64,000 bases of DNA, taken from NCBI GenBank assembly GCA_963777595.1, contig CAVZRE010000044.1:62001-126000 (forward strand), in the 5' to 3' direction. A model generated the notes under the pieces. It made no database searches, had not been told where the DNA came from, and worked only from the letters and a program-made list of their open reading frames with translations. Source of the DNA: CAVVFX01 sp963777595. GTDB lineage: Bacteria > Acidobacteriota > Terriglobia > Bryobacterales > Bryobacteraceae. Each line of letters begins with the position of its first letter. Within the stretch, counting starts at the first letter, position 1. Of this stretch, positions 53,874 to 62,281 are shown one piece after another. The translations under genes were made by a program, and so were the position numbers.

Positions 53874-54658
53874 TAGATTTTCCCGATTTCCGCGAGCTCT
53901 TTGTGCGGCGCCGCGCCCCCGCGATCTGCCAGTTCACGAACCCATGCGAGGTCGGACCGGTAGTAAACTTTGGGCTGCGTACCCAGCTTCTCCAATAGCC
54001 GGAAGGACTGTGAATCGTGCGCCTGCCGAGCGACATCGCTGGCCGCATCCGCCAGATCGCCGAAGGTGATGGCCGCGGTGGGGCACGCGTCCACGCATGC
54101 GGGCACGTAGTCGTGAGGATCGATTTCTCGTTTCCCTCCCGCGGCCGCCTTATCCTGTGCAGCTTGCAATCGTGCATGACAAAAGTTGCACTTTTCCACC
54201 ACGCCTCGCATGCGAGGAGCAACCCCGGGATTCAAGGTATTCTCCATCCCAGCGGGCCACGAAGGATCCCACCAGTTGAAATAGCGAGCGTGATAAGGAC
54301 ACGCGGTCATACAGTAGCGGCACCCCAGGCACCGTTCCGCCATCTGGAAGACGATTCCCGATTCCCGATCCACTTCCACCGCTTGTTGGGGACACACGCT
54401 GACGCAGGGCGTCTCGTGCTCGCACTGCATGCACAACACCGGCAGAAATCTGGCTTCGACGGAAACTCGCCCGCTCGAGAGTTCCACCTGGTTGACGACG
54501 CGTTCCACGCGCATGGGAGTAATGCTGGTGCGTTCGGTAGCGCGACCCGGAGCAGGCGCGACGTTGTTCTCCGCCGCGCACGCCGTCGAGCACGCGTTGC
54601 ATCCAATGCAGCGGTCGACGTCGATCACCATTCCGTATTTGTGAGCTTTCTTAGGCAT
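53873..54658 (-). CDS. Four-cluster ferredoxin-type subunit (QrcC/NrfC-like)
   Basis: A 261-residue iron-sulfur protein with four cysteine groups for four [4Fe-4S] clusters: CIGCNACSTAC, CMQCEHETPCVSVC, CLGCRYCMTAC and CNFC with CVDAC. It has no signal peptide of its own and, as known for the family, is probably exported with its Tat-targeted partner. It links the molybdopterin-type subunit with the NrfD-like subunit. The ATG at 54658 follows a GGAGAG site three bases behind the stop of the preceding gene. Confidence 0.93.
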   Translation of the reverse strand: MPKKAHKYGMVIDVDRCIGCNACSTACAAENNVAPAPGRATERTSITPMRVERVVNQVELSSGRVSVEARFLPVLCMQCEHETPCVSVCPQQAVEVDRESGIVFQMAERCLGCRYCMTACPYHARYFNWWDPSWPAGMENTLNPGVAPRMRGVVEKCNFCHARLQAAQDKAAAGGKREIDPHDYVPACVDACPTAAITFGDLADAASDVARQAHDSQSFRLLEKLGTQPKVYYRSDLAWVRELADRGGAAPHKELAEIGKI

Positions 54659-54660
54659 GG

Positions 54661-56235
54661 TCAGGCTCTCCACAAAGACGGCGTAACGGCCGTTCCACGC
54701 ATGGCCGTGGCATTCCTGGACTCGGATCGGTTTGCTACCAGGCAGCAGTTGACCGCAACCGTCTTGGCATCCCGATCGATCCAGCACGCGCCCCCTACCA
54801 ACGTTTTGAAGACCTCGGACGAAGTTTTGAAGTCTGTCATCGGGCGGGTGAGTCCGTCCGCTACAGTGACAATCTCGCCGCGCCGCGCAGTAAACAAGCG
54901 CTCTACGCCGGCGCGGATCGCCGCTTCCGGCCCAACTTTACCGCCGGTCACAACGTTAACGAAATCGAGCGGCGGCGCGACTCCCGGAGGACTGTCGATG
55001 AATGCAGGAGCGAGGCTATAGGAAGGCGCGATAGCGTCCCAAGGCGTCGGCGCTTCGTCAAGACTTTCACCAAACGCGGGCGTAGGAATGACAAAATCAG
55101 CGAGCGCCGACACACCGGCCCGGTACGGCGATAGACTGACGACAACCCCATCGGAACGCAGCGTCTGCCGCAGGAGTTCATAAGGCGCCGAACCTCCAAG
55201 ATAACCATGATCGACGAAGAGAACATCAAGAGAGCCTCGCGGAACTTGCGAAAGCGGCTCGGCTCCGGGCGAAGTGCCGCGCGCGACCACCGTCTTCGAT
55301 CCGGCATTCAATGCGGCGATGCCTTGCTCTACGCCGGCCGGATGTCCGCCCCCGCTCAGGGCCAGCATACTCCCACGCTCGCGGATAAGGAGGAGCACGC
55401 CGGCGAGTGTCTCGGAGGGCACTCCGGTTGCAGCCGCCGTGGCTTCAATCGAGGCGTTGCCGGTCAGCAGAGACACGATCATCCCCTCGGAACCCGCGCG
55501 CGCCGGCAACCATCTCGTGGCCAGTGCCGCAGTCTTCGAGAGGCCGGCTTCCACTTGCACGACTGCCAATTGATTTTCTTTCCAAAGCTTCAAAACTCGC
55601 CCCGGAGTCGCCCATCCTTCCAGTACGGGAGCGCCGAAACTCACCAGCGTTCGGGTATTCTCGAGGTCCAGCCCGAGATCGGCTAGGTTCCGTCCGCTAC
55701 CGTGCGCGAAGCATTCGAGAGTCGTCGTCTCACTGCGGTCTGCGACGATATAGACTCCTCCACGCGTGTCCGCAATCCGCCGGTACGCAGCCGATACGGC
55801 CCGACCCGGACGCTCGTCCAGAATACCGATTCTTCCCGCACTTACCCGGCTGGAGATTTCCGCCGCTGCCCTGTCCATCGAGATTGAATTGCCATGGCGC
55901 AAAGGCCGCGCAATTCTCGACGGGTGAAAGGGCAACTGGTGCGCTCCAAATGCATAGCTGCAAAGCACGCCTTGGCTGACCGGATGCGATTTCGCGGGAG
56001 CGATGCCGATCACGTTCCGCCCGACGCATCGCGCTTGAATTCCGCACCCTGCCGGGCATAGTGTGCAACTGCCATAGCGTACCGACCGTTGGCCGCGCGG
56101 AGGCCGGGGAATCCACGACCAGTTCTGCGACCATTTTGCGCTGTCATCGAGCAGTTTCCAGGGCACCGGTGTCCAGGGAATGGCGGCCGCCGCGCCCAAA
56201 CCCAAAGTCAAAATGTCACGTCGTGTGAGTCCCAT
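54661..56235 (-). CDS. Tat-exported molybdopterin-oxidoreductase-like subunit (QrcB-like)
   Basis: A 524-residue protein with Tat signal (TRRDILTLGLGAAAAIP) and an N-terminal [4Fe-4S] site (CTLCPAGCGIQARC, then VLCSYA). It belongs to the molybdopterin oxidoreductase family but is shorter than typical catalytic members. In Desulfovibrio, QrcB keeps the fold and lost the molybdenum cofactor; the gene order here suggests the same, but this cannot be proved by eye. ActB of alternative complex III is the other possible relation, although there the Fe-S subunit is fused. Confidence 0.87.
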   Translation of the reverse strand: MGLTRRDILTLGLGAAAAIPWTPVPWKLLDDSAKWSQNWSWIPRPPRGQRSVRYGSCTLCPAGCGIQARCVGRNVIGIAPAKSHPVSQGVLCSYAFGAHQLPFHPSRIARPLRHGNSISMDRAAAEISSRVSAGRIGILDERPGRAVSAAYRRIADTRGGVYIVADRSETTTLECFAHGSGRNLADLGLDLENTRTLVSFGAPVLEGWATPGRVLKLWKENQLAVVQVEAGLSKTAALATRWLPARAGSEGMIVSLLTGNASIEATAAATGVPSETLAGVLLLIRERGSMLALSGGGHPAGVEQGIAALNAGSKTVVARGTSPGAEPLSQVPRGSLDVLFVDHGYLGGSAPYELLRQTLRSDGVVVSLSPYRAGVSALADFVIPTPAFGESLDEAPTPWDAIAPSYSLAPAFIDSPPGVAPPLDFVNVVTGGKVGPEAAIRAGVERLFTARRGEIVTVADGLTRPMTDFKTSSEVFKTLVGGACWIDRDAKTVAVNCCLVANRSESRNATAMRGTAVTPSLWRA

Positions 56236-56247
56236 AGTTCTCTCTTG

Positions 56248-56280
56248 CCTGTCTGACAGACATTAGCCTCTCAGCCGTCA
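56248..56280. repeat. Small palindromic element inside the operon
   Basis: TGTCT-GAC-AGACA (56250-56262) followed by GCCTCTCAGCCGTCA, related in composition to the REP-like elements elsewhere. It lies in the 42-base gap between the cytochrome and molybdopterin-like genes, which is the largest gap of the operon. Confidence 0.4.
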
Positions 56281-56823
56281 TTTGTGGCACCCCAGACACC
56301 CTGCCTCCACCCCGCGCCGCCGGTGGCAGTCTTCGCAATCGCCCATTGTCATACTGACCTGATGCCGGCTATACCCGCTAATCCTGTCCTCGCGATAGAC
56401 GGCGCTGTGGAGGCTGTCGCCCTGGGGCCCGTGGCAGGCCGCGCAACTCACTTTGGCCAAATTCACATGAACCGCATGCGAAAACCTCACGCTCATCGGT
56501 TGGCGCGCATAAGATCGCCAGGGAATCTCCCGTCCCGGCGTCACCCACGAAGCCATCAGTATCTTCTCGTTCGCCGAAGTACCCATCGGTGCGGCGTGGC
56601 AAGCCGCGCAGTTCGAGAGCGACGGCGTGCCGGTGAACATGCCATTGGCGGTGACGCTATGACAATCCGCGCACGCTTGCGAAGCCTTCTCTTTATGAAC
56701 GCGATGATTAAAGTCGAGCGGTTGCCGCGCCGAAAAATAAATCACACGCGGAAAGCCGGCCCATCCGGCGGCTAGCATACCGGCGAACCCGAGACTAAAA
56801 AACAAACCTCTACGCTGCCTCAT
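56278..56823 (-). CDS. Pentaheme membrane-anchored cytochrome c (QrcA-like)
   Basis: A 181-residue protein with N-terminal anchor (about 5-23) and five CxxCH motifs: CADCH, CAACH, CAACH, CEDCH and CLGCH. Additional His residues (FNHRVH, FSHAVH) resemble distal ligands in cytochrome c7/c3-like folds. QrcA of Desulfovibrio has six hemes; five here is a difference. It is the first electron-transfer subunit in the operon. The ATG at 56823 overlaps the stop of the preceding gene (TGATG). Confidence 0.92.
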   Translation of the reverse strand: MRQRRGLFFSLGFAGMLAAGWAGFPRVIYFSARQPLDFNHRVHKEKASQACADCHSVTANGMFTGTPSLSNCAACHAAPMGTSANEKILMASWVTPGREIPWRSYARQPMSVRFSHAVHVNLAKVSCAACHGPQGDSLHSAVYREDRISGYSRHQVSMTMGDCEDCHRRRGVEAGCLGCHK

Positions 56824-57746
56824 CAGATGGCCGTCCCCCACGCCGCATGCGGCGCAAAAAACTCATGCATCAGCCGGAGCACTTCCTCGCGCGAAAGATG
56901 CTGAATGAGATCGTCGCTGGGCCGCCCGCCGTCGTTCAGAGTCGTAGGATCCAGGTGATGCACGAAATTGGCGATCCGGTCGATCTCGTCCTTCATCCAT
57001 GCAAACCCCTGGTCGCCGTTGATGAGTCCCGCCTTCACCGCTCCACCTTCCTCTTTCGCCGACGGAATGGGCCAGGCCTCGAACAGCCATCCCGCTCCAT
57101 AAGGATCGGCGATCAGCCTCTCCGGAGCATGACGCAAATAGTTGTTCACGCCGGTGATCATGAGCTTATTCGGAAAGACCATCGCCCAATCGACGCCGCA
57201 AACGCTGAACACCACACTGGGCTGATGCACCCCGCTCGTCGTGACGAAGCTGATCCCGTCAACCTTGGCCAGCACTCGTGCAAGAAAGCCGTCGATTCCG
57301 ATGTGACAAGCGCCGCCGTCCGTATGCAGCCAGAGATGATTGGGCGCGTACCAAAGATCGCGCGGGACCGCGATCCCATTGATCGAAGGATCATGCGACG
57401 CGTGCGTCCCCAGAGCGTGGCCGGGTACCACCGGCCGGGCCACACTCAACCACAGGTCGCAGAAGAGGTGTCCCGAACCGCCGCATTGTCCGGCCTGTTC
57501 GCTCCATGGAACATAGTGAGGAATGGAGGCAGCCGAACAGTAGCGGACATGCCGCTCGTCGAGGAGCGGGCACTTCTCACCGCTGCTCAGAGCGATCCTG
57601 GCCTCCTCAAACGCGGCGCATTCGTGAAACTTCGCCGAAGTGCACCGTTCGCCCGCCGTGGGAGCGTCGCTCTCGATAATTAGTTTGCGAACCCCGGCTG
57701 CGCGGCACGACCGCACACGGGTTTCTTTGAGAAAGGGACAGCTCAT
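56823..57746 (-). CDS. Cys-rich GcvH-like protein with Lys-to-Cys exchange at the lipoyl site
   Basis: A 307-residue soluble protein. The first 100 residues hold two similar four-cysteine blocks (C3, C14, C35, C43 and C59, C70, C88, C96; both start CPxL and contain VRxC), likely metal or Fe-S sites. A GcvH-like domain (about 145-250) follows: NHLWLHTDGGACHIGIDGF, and near the end LIADPYGAGWLFEAW. Where GcvH has ESVKAV the sequence is FSVCGV, so the lipoylated Lys is replaced by Cys. The C-terminal helical part resembles nothing recognised. It is coupled by TGATG overlap to the cytochrome gene; a role in electron transfer or assembly is inference. Confidence 0.8.
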   Translation of the reverse strand: MSCPFLKETRVRSCRAAGVRKLIIESDAPTAGERCTSAKFHECAAFEEARIALSSGEKCPLLDERHVRYCSAASIPHYVPWSEQAGQCGGSGHLFCDLWLSVARPVVPGHALGTHASHDPSINGIAVPRDLWYAPNHLWLHTDGGACHIGIDGFLARVLAKVDGISFVTTSGVHQPSVVFSVCGVDWAMVFPNKLMITGVNNYLRHAPERLIADPYGAGWLFEAWPIPSAKEEGGAVKAGLINGDQGFAWMKDEIDRIANFVHHLDPTTLNDGGRPSDDLIQHLSREEVLRLMHEFFAPHAAWGTAI

Positions 57747-57757
57747 TGGGATGACCG

Positions 57758-58024
57758 TCAGTGCTTCCGCCCGTTTTGATTTTTGGAAACATTTTTCGCA
57801 GACGGCATCGGCTCACCACCGTCCGCCATTGTCAGCCCGAGTTCCGGCAAAGTGAAGGCATGAGAGTCCTCGTGCGGGCTCGCCGGTAAACGACTCGCCA
57901 GCCGTGCGTAAGCTTCACGAAATGCCGCTTGCGCCACGAAAACTAAGCAGGCGAAAGTGACCAGGCCGAGTACGATATCGGTGATGTTGAGCCAGAAAGT
58001 ATTCGGATCGCTCCAGTTGAACAT
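57758..58024 (-). CDS. Small single-helix membrane protein, first gene of Qrc-like operon
   Basis: An 88-residue protein with one helix (about 13-37, ITDIVLGLVTFACLVFVAQAA) and a soluble tail of 50 residues (HAFTLPELGLTMADGGEPMP). No family recognised. The ATG at 58024 has a GGAG site eight bases upstream; the longer frame to 58051 has none. Eleven bases separate it from the Cys-rich GcvH-like gene. It is probably a small subunit or assembly factor of the complex. Confidence 0.72.
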   Translation of the reverse strand: MFNWSDPNTFWLNITDIVLGLVTFACLVFVAQAAFREAYARLASRLPASPHEDSHAFTLPELGLTMADGGEPMPSAKNVSKNQNGRKH

Positions 58025-58068
58025 TTGTTTTCTCCGCAATGACGAGGGCAATCGCCGGCCCGTTCAGT

Positions 58069-58092
58069 AAGTGGTAAACGTTTGAACCACTT
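58069..58092. promoter_or_regulatory. Inverted repeat upstream of the Qrc-like operon
   Basis: AAGTGGT (58069-58075) and ACCACTT (58086-58092) around a 10-base centre that itself contains the palindrome AAACGTTT. It starts 45 bases ahead of the first start codon: operator or 5'-UTR hairpin. Confidence 0.5.
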
Positions 58093-58288
58093 GGATTTTC
58101 GTCTGCAGAGACTCGTGCCGGATATCCAGACGCGTCGTGATGGATTCGCCTACACGGCCGTGCGATCGACCATCAAGCGCAACGGCTATGGGGGTCAGCC
58201 GCGCTCTGGCCGTGACTCCCTACTCATTTACATTTCCTGACTGGCCAATTTCCGAGAAATGCTCTATCGTTGCTTTAAGAGTTGAATC

Positions 58289-59563
58289 ATGCTGATCCGA
58301 TGGTTGCCCGCGATCGCGAGTCTTCCCCTTATAGCCGCAAACACGCCGACGTTCAGTAAAGACGTAGCGCCCATCCTCTACCGGAATTGCGCTACCTGCC
58401 ATCGCCCTGGAGACATCGGGCCGATGCCGTTGTTGACCTACGCCCAGACGCGTCCCTGGGCGGCATCAATTCGCGAGGCAGTCTCGACTGGCCAGATGCC
58501 CCCCTGGCATTCAACCGACGCTCATGGCACGTTTTCGAACGATCGCCGCTTGCGCGCCGCCGACAAGGATACTCTGCTTCGTTGGGCCGCCGGCGGCGCC
58601 CCGCTGGGCAATCCGATGGATCTGCCGCCCCTGCCGAAGTTCGCCGAGGGTTGGGAAATCGGAACACCAGACGCGATCCTGCAGATGACTAAGCCTTTCG
58701 AGGTGCCCGCCCGAGGGACTATCAGCTATCAGTTTTTCCAATTACCTACAAACCTTACGGAAGAGAAGTGGGTGCAGGCTATCGAAGTTCGACCTGGCGT
58801 GCGGGCGGTGGTCCACCACATCCTGGTTTTCTGCCGGGAACCGGGCTCGGCGCCACGAAAACAACCATACATGCCAGTCGCAATCGATGCGGAAGCCAAC
58901 GATGCGAATGCCGGGCGCGCGCGCCGGAGCAAATCTGAATCCGGTGAGATGGGCACGCTGATTGCGACCACCGCGCCCGGAACCAATGCGATGGTGTTCG
59001 CTCCAGGCGACGCCATGCGCATCGGCGCCGGCGCGACGCTGGTGTTGCAGGTCCACTATACGGCAAATGGAACGGCCGCCAGCGACCAGTCGAGCGTCGG
59101 CTTGATCTTTGCGAAGGAGCGGCCAAAGCAGGAAGTCCGCAGTGGCAGCTTCGTCAATTCCAGGCTGAAGCTCCTGCCGGGCGCTGACAACCAGGAAGTA
59201 GACTCCGCCATCCAGTTCAACGAGGATTCACACATTACGGCACTATTCCCGCACACACATTTGCGCGGCAAGAGCTGGCAATATACTTTGGTTTATCCCG
59301 ATGGCCGCCGGCAAGAGATCTTGTCGGTCCCAAAATACGATTTCAACTGGCAGACCTATTACATTTTCACCAAGCCTCTTGCGGTGCCCAGAGGCTCGCG
59401 GATAGAAGCTGTCGCCCACTACGACAATTCCCCCAACAATAAGTGGAACCCTGACCCGACCGTTGAAGTTCACTGGGGCCAGCAGACCTGGCAGGAGATG
59501 CAGTATACGGGGATCACCTACACGGTTGACGCGGCGGGGATGACCGGCTCTCCACCCGAGTAA
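58289..59563 (+). CDS. Exported fusion of monoheme cytochrome c and copper monooxygenase-like domain
   Basis: A 424-residue protein: signal peptide (about 1-17), a heme site CATCH (34-38) in a small cytochrome c domain (to about 110), then a region like the two-domain ascorbate-dependent Cu(II) monooxygenases (PHM/DBH). Copper-ligand motifs are visible: VVHHILVF, LQVHYTANG and FPHTHLRGKSW. It could transfer electrons from the heme to copper for oxidation of a periplasmic substrate; the substrate is unknown. Divergent from the Qrc-like operon, with 264 bases between the start codons. Confidence 0.85.
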   Translation: MLIRWLPAIASLPLIAANTPTFSKDVAPILYRNCATCHRPGDIGPMPLLTYAQTRPWAASIREAVSTGQMPPWHSTDAHGTFSNDRRLRAADKDTLLRWAAGGAPLGNPMDLPPLPKFAEGWEIGTPDAILQMTKPFEVPARGTISYQFFQLPTNLTEEKWVQAIEVRPGVRAVVHHILVFCREPGSAPRKQPYMPVAIDAEANDANAGRARRSKSESGEMGTLIATTAPGTNAMVFAPGDAMRIGAGATLVLQVHYTANGTAASDQSSVGLIFAKERPKQEVRSGSFVNSRLKLLPGADNQEVDSAIQFNEDSHITALFPHTHLRGKSWQYTLVYPDGRRQEILSVPKYDFNWQTYYIFTKPLAVPRGSRIEAVAHYDNSPNNKWNPDPTVEVHWGQQTWQEMQYTGITYTVDAAGMTGSPPE

Positions 59564-59592
59564 AAGCCCTCCGACGATGCAAAGTTCCGCCG

Positions 59593-60069
59593 TTACGCGA
59601 GCGCATAATCAATCGCTTGCCCCAGAGTCAGAAGCCGCCGCAGATAATCTATCTGCCCCAGATGATAGTTAAGATGGCCATGCAAATGAATTAAGAATTG
59701 TTGCGTGGACATCGCGGCTCCGAGTGGATTTGCAGGGAAGGTCGCCTGTATTTGAGCGTCTGTCAGCGCGCCAATGACGCTCGGTACGATCAGTCTGAGG
59801 TGATCTATTCTTTCGGCAAGTTCGGCGATCGCAACTCCTTTTGCGGCGAACTCCTGGTCTCGCACCCGGTGATACGGGTGGCCGCCAAGGACGCGACCCA
59901 CATATTCGCATAAGTTGCCTTCGAGATGCAGAACCAGATTGCCGGCTGAATTAAGAATCCCTGGCGCGGTCTGCCAAATCGCGGCCTGATCAGGAAAGGC
60001 TGGAAGTTGCTGCGCGAGCCTGTTCAAATCACGGTGAAAGAGCGCTGCGAGTTCAACGGCAATGGACAT
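59593..60069 (-). CDS. DinB-family (DUF1572-like) metal-binding protein
   Basis: A 158-residue four-helix bundle. The metal-ligand histidines are in VLHLEGNL and in HLHGHLNYHLGQIDYLRRLL. Relatives include bacillithiol or mycothiol transferases, but most have unknown roles. It is convergent with the cytochrome/copper protein gene. Confidence 0.87.
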   Translation of the reverse strand: MSIAVELAALFHRDLNRLAQQLPAFPDQAAIWQTAPGILNSAGNLVLHLEGNLCEYVGRVLGGHPYHRVRDQEFAAKGVAIAELAERIDHLRLIVPSVIGALTDAQIQATFPANPLGAAMSTQQFLIHLHGHLNYHLGQIDYLRRLLTLGQAIDYALA

Positions 60070-60408
60070 TCTTGATATTCTTTCTTATCGCGGCTACCGA
60101 ATGCAACAACAGTACTCGCACACGATGAAGGCGGTCTGGTTTAATCCGGACGGGACCAGGAGCAGCGCTCTGCCGGCGGAATTGTACGCTGCTTGCAACA
60201 TCCACTTCGGAGGCCATGGCAGTGGCTCTCGGCGGTTCGGTGACTGGGTGAGCCGGAATTCCGAGATTCGACCGACATTTCCCGGTGACTGTTGCTGCTC
60301 GGAGACATCACGACATCCTTGCGATTCAATTCTACGGCTCCGCCGGTTGTCGCGGACCACTCATTGGACAAAAGCTTGCTTGGACGGAAGATCGTTCCCG
60401 GAGGTTCT

Positions 60409-61644
60409 ATGTTCGTCCGCCTCGCTGTGTTGATCCTTGCTCCTGCCATGCTGTACGGGCAGGATGTTGCCACCGGGCAAAGCTCGGTTGAACTGTCGAA
60501 ACAGATCGCCGAAATGAACGCGGTGATTCAGAAGCTCCAAAGTCGTGTCGATGAGTTGGAGAAGAGGCTGACCCCCGCGCCTCCAGCCGGTCAGACGCCG
60601 TCTAGGGAATCGGCAAACCCTCAGGTTCCTCCGCCCCCTGCTCAACCGCAACCCGCGCAGGTGGCGGCGACGCAGGAAGCGGCGCTACCCCCCTCCCAAC
60701 AAACTACACCGAATAAGACAGCAATCAGCAATCTACTGAGCGGGACTTCGGTCAACTTCCTGCTCGATTGCTATTACGGCTACAACTTCAATGACCCGAT
60801 TGGCCGGGTCAGCCGTTTGCGCGCCTACGACGTGATCAGTAACGCCTTCAGCTTGAACCAGGCCACCGTGGTTCTAGAAAATGCGCCCAATGTCGCCATC
60901 GGCAAACGGTGGGGCCTTCGCCTGGATCTACAATTCGGGGAGGCTACCGAGACCTTGCAGGGAAATCCTTCCAACGAGCCGCGACCCGATATCTATCGGA
61001 ACGTCTTTCAAGCCTATGGAACGTATGTCATCCCCGTCGGCAGCGGACTGACCGTCGACTTTGGTAAATTCGCCAGTTCCTTGGGGATCGAGGGCAATTT
61101 CACACAGGACCAAATGAACTACTCGCGCTCTTATTGGTTCAACTTCTTACCTTTCTATCACATGGGCGTGCGCATGAACTATCAGCTGACCAAAGCCATA
61201 GGAGTGAACTACTGGTTGACCAATGGAACCCAACAAACCGAGCCCTTTAATAACTTCAAGGACCAGTTCGTGGGCCTGGCCATTCAGCCGAATGAAAATT
61301 TCTCCTGGAACGTTAATTATTATTTCGGACAGGAACATCCCGATGTAACATTTCTTCCGAATTCAACGGATCCCTCTCTCCCCACCGCGCAAGGCGTTCC
61401 CTTCCAGCCCATTTCCTCTCCGCCCGGTGGGAAACTCCACATCATCGACAGTTACGCGACCTGGCGAACCACCAAGAAACTCACCTTAGCGCTCGAGGGG
61501 GATTACGTGATTGAACGCTTGTATCACGAATTCCTATCCTCAGCGCACATGGGGTGCGGCGGGTTATGCTCGCTATCAGGTTTCGCCGCGCCTGGCGGTC
61601 GCGGGACGCGCCGAATACCTGGCCGATCAAGGCGGCCTATTTAG
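60409..61644 (+). CDS. Outer-membrane porin (OmpL-like BBP2), main part; frame broken near the C-terminus
   Basis: Beta-barrel porin of the putative beta-barrel porin-2 (BBP2) family. Signal peptide (about 1-18), a coiled-coil segment (about 27-52), a Pro/Gln-rich linker and barrel strands (for example CYYGYNFNDPIGRVSRLRAY and VFQAYGTYVIPVGSGLTVDF). Family sequence runs to about 61540 (GDYVIERLYHEF) and continues one frame over, so the last 30 or so codons are out of register. The ATG at 60409 has a GGAGG site; the upstream extension from 60292 is shadow. Confidence 0.88.
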   Translation: MFVRLAVLILAPAMLYGQDVATGQSSVELSKQIAEMNAVIQKLQSRVDELEKRLTPAPPAGQTPSRESANPQVPPPPAQPQPAQVAATQEAALPPSQQTTPNKTAISNLLSGTSVNFLLDCYYGYNFNDPIGRVSRLRAYDVISNAFSLNQATVVLENAPNVAIGKRWGLRLDLQFGEATETLQGNPSNEPRPDIYRNVFQAYGTYVIPVGSGLTVDFGKFASSLGIEGNFTQDQMNYSRSYWFNFLPFYHMGVRMNYQLTKAIGVNYWLTNGTQQTEPFNNFKDQFVGLAIQPNENFSWNVNYYFGQEHPDVTFLPNSTDPSLPTAQGVPFQPISSPPGGKLHIIDSYATWRTTKKLTLALEGDYVIERLYHEFLSSAHMGCGGLCSLSGFAAPGGRGTRRIPGRSRRPI

Positions 61645-61849
61645 CGGCGTGTCGCAAGCCTTGAAAGAAACGACGTTCACTGTCGAACAGCGCGTAGTCG
61701 AAGGCTTCTTACTACGCGAAGAATGGCGCCGGGATTTCTCCAATCAGCCTTATTTCTATACGGACCTGTCGGGCATTTTGAAGCGTGAGCAAAACACCGC
61801 GACAATCGGAGTCGTCTGGTGGTTCGGCCCCAGGAACACGCCATGGTAG
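61511..61849 (+). CDS. Outer-membrane porin, C-terminal part (frame broken)
   Basis: From WGAAGYARYQVSPRLAVAG (about 61549) the frame encodes the last strands of the same barrel, ending with IGVVWWFGPRNTPW. Deleting one base between 61543 and 61549 joins it to the main part. Confidence 0.8.
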   Translation: MNACITNSYPQRTWGAAGYARYQVSPRLAVAGRAEYLADQGGLFSGVSQALKETTFTVEQRVVEGFLLREEWRRDFSNQPYFYTDLSGILKREQNTATIGVVWWFGPRNTPW

Positions 61850-62281
61850 TGCGTTTGTGCTGAAGTATCCCTCCTGAAGCGCCCTCGGTTGTCAGGCCTC
61901 ATTCGGTAACGCGCGAGATTATGTCAATGACGCCAGTACAATCCTGTCACCTTGACAACCCGTCGACCTCTTCTCCGTGCAAGATTGGGTTCCTTCCGTA
62001 AAAAGCGTCCCCAACCGCGGACCTTCGAGTCACAATGTTCCCGGCCCATCCCCCGGATGATATCCTGATGAATCAACCCCAAATGAGTCAAAAGACAGCC
62101 ATCACAGTCGCGCACGGCGACGGCATCGGCCCCGAAATCATGGAGGCCAGCCTCCACATCATTCAATCCGCCGGCGCCGCCCTGGACATCGAAAAGATCG
62201 AGATCGGCGAAAAGGTTTATCTCTCGCGGCAACACTGCCGGCATCGAGCCCAGCGCTTGGGAGTCGCTGCGGCGCACCAAG

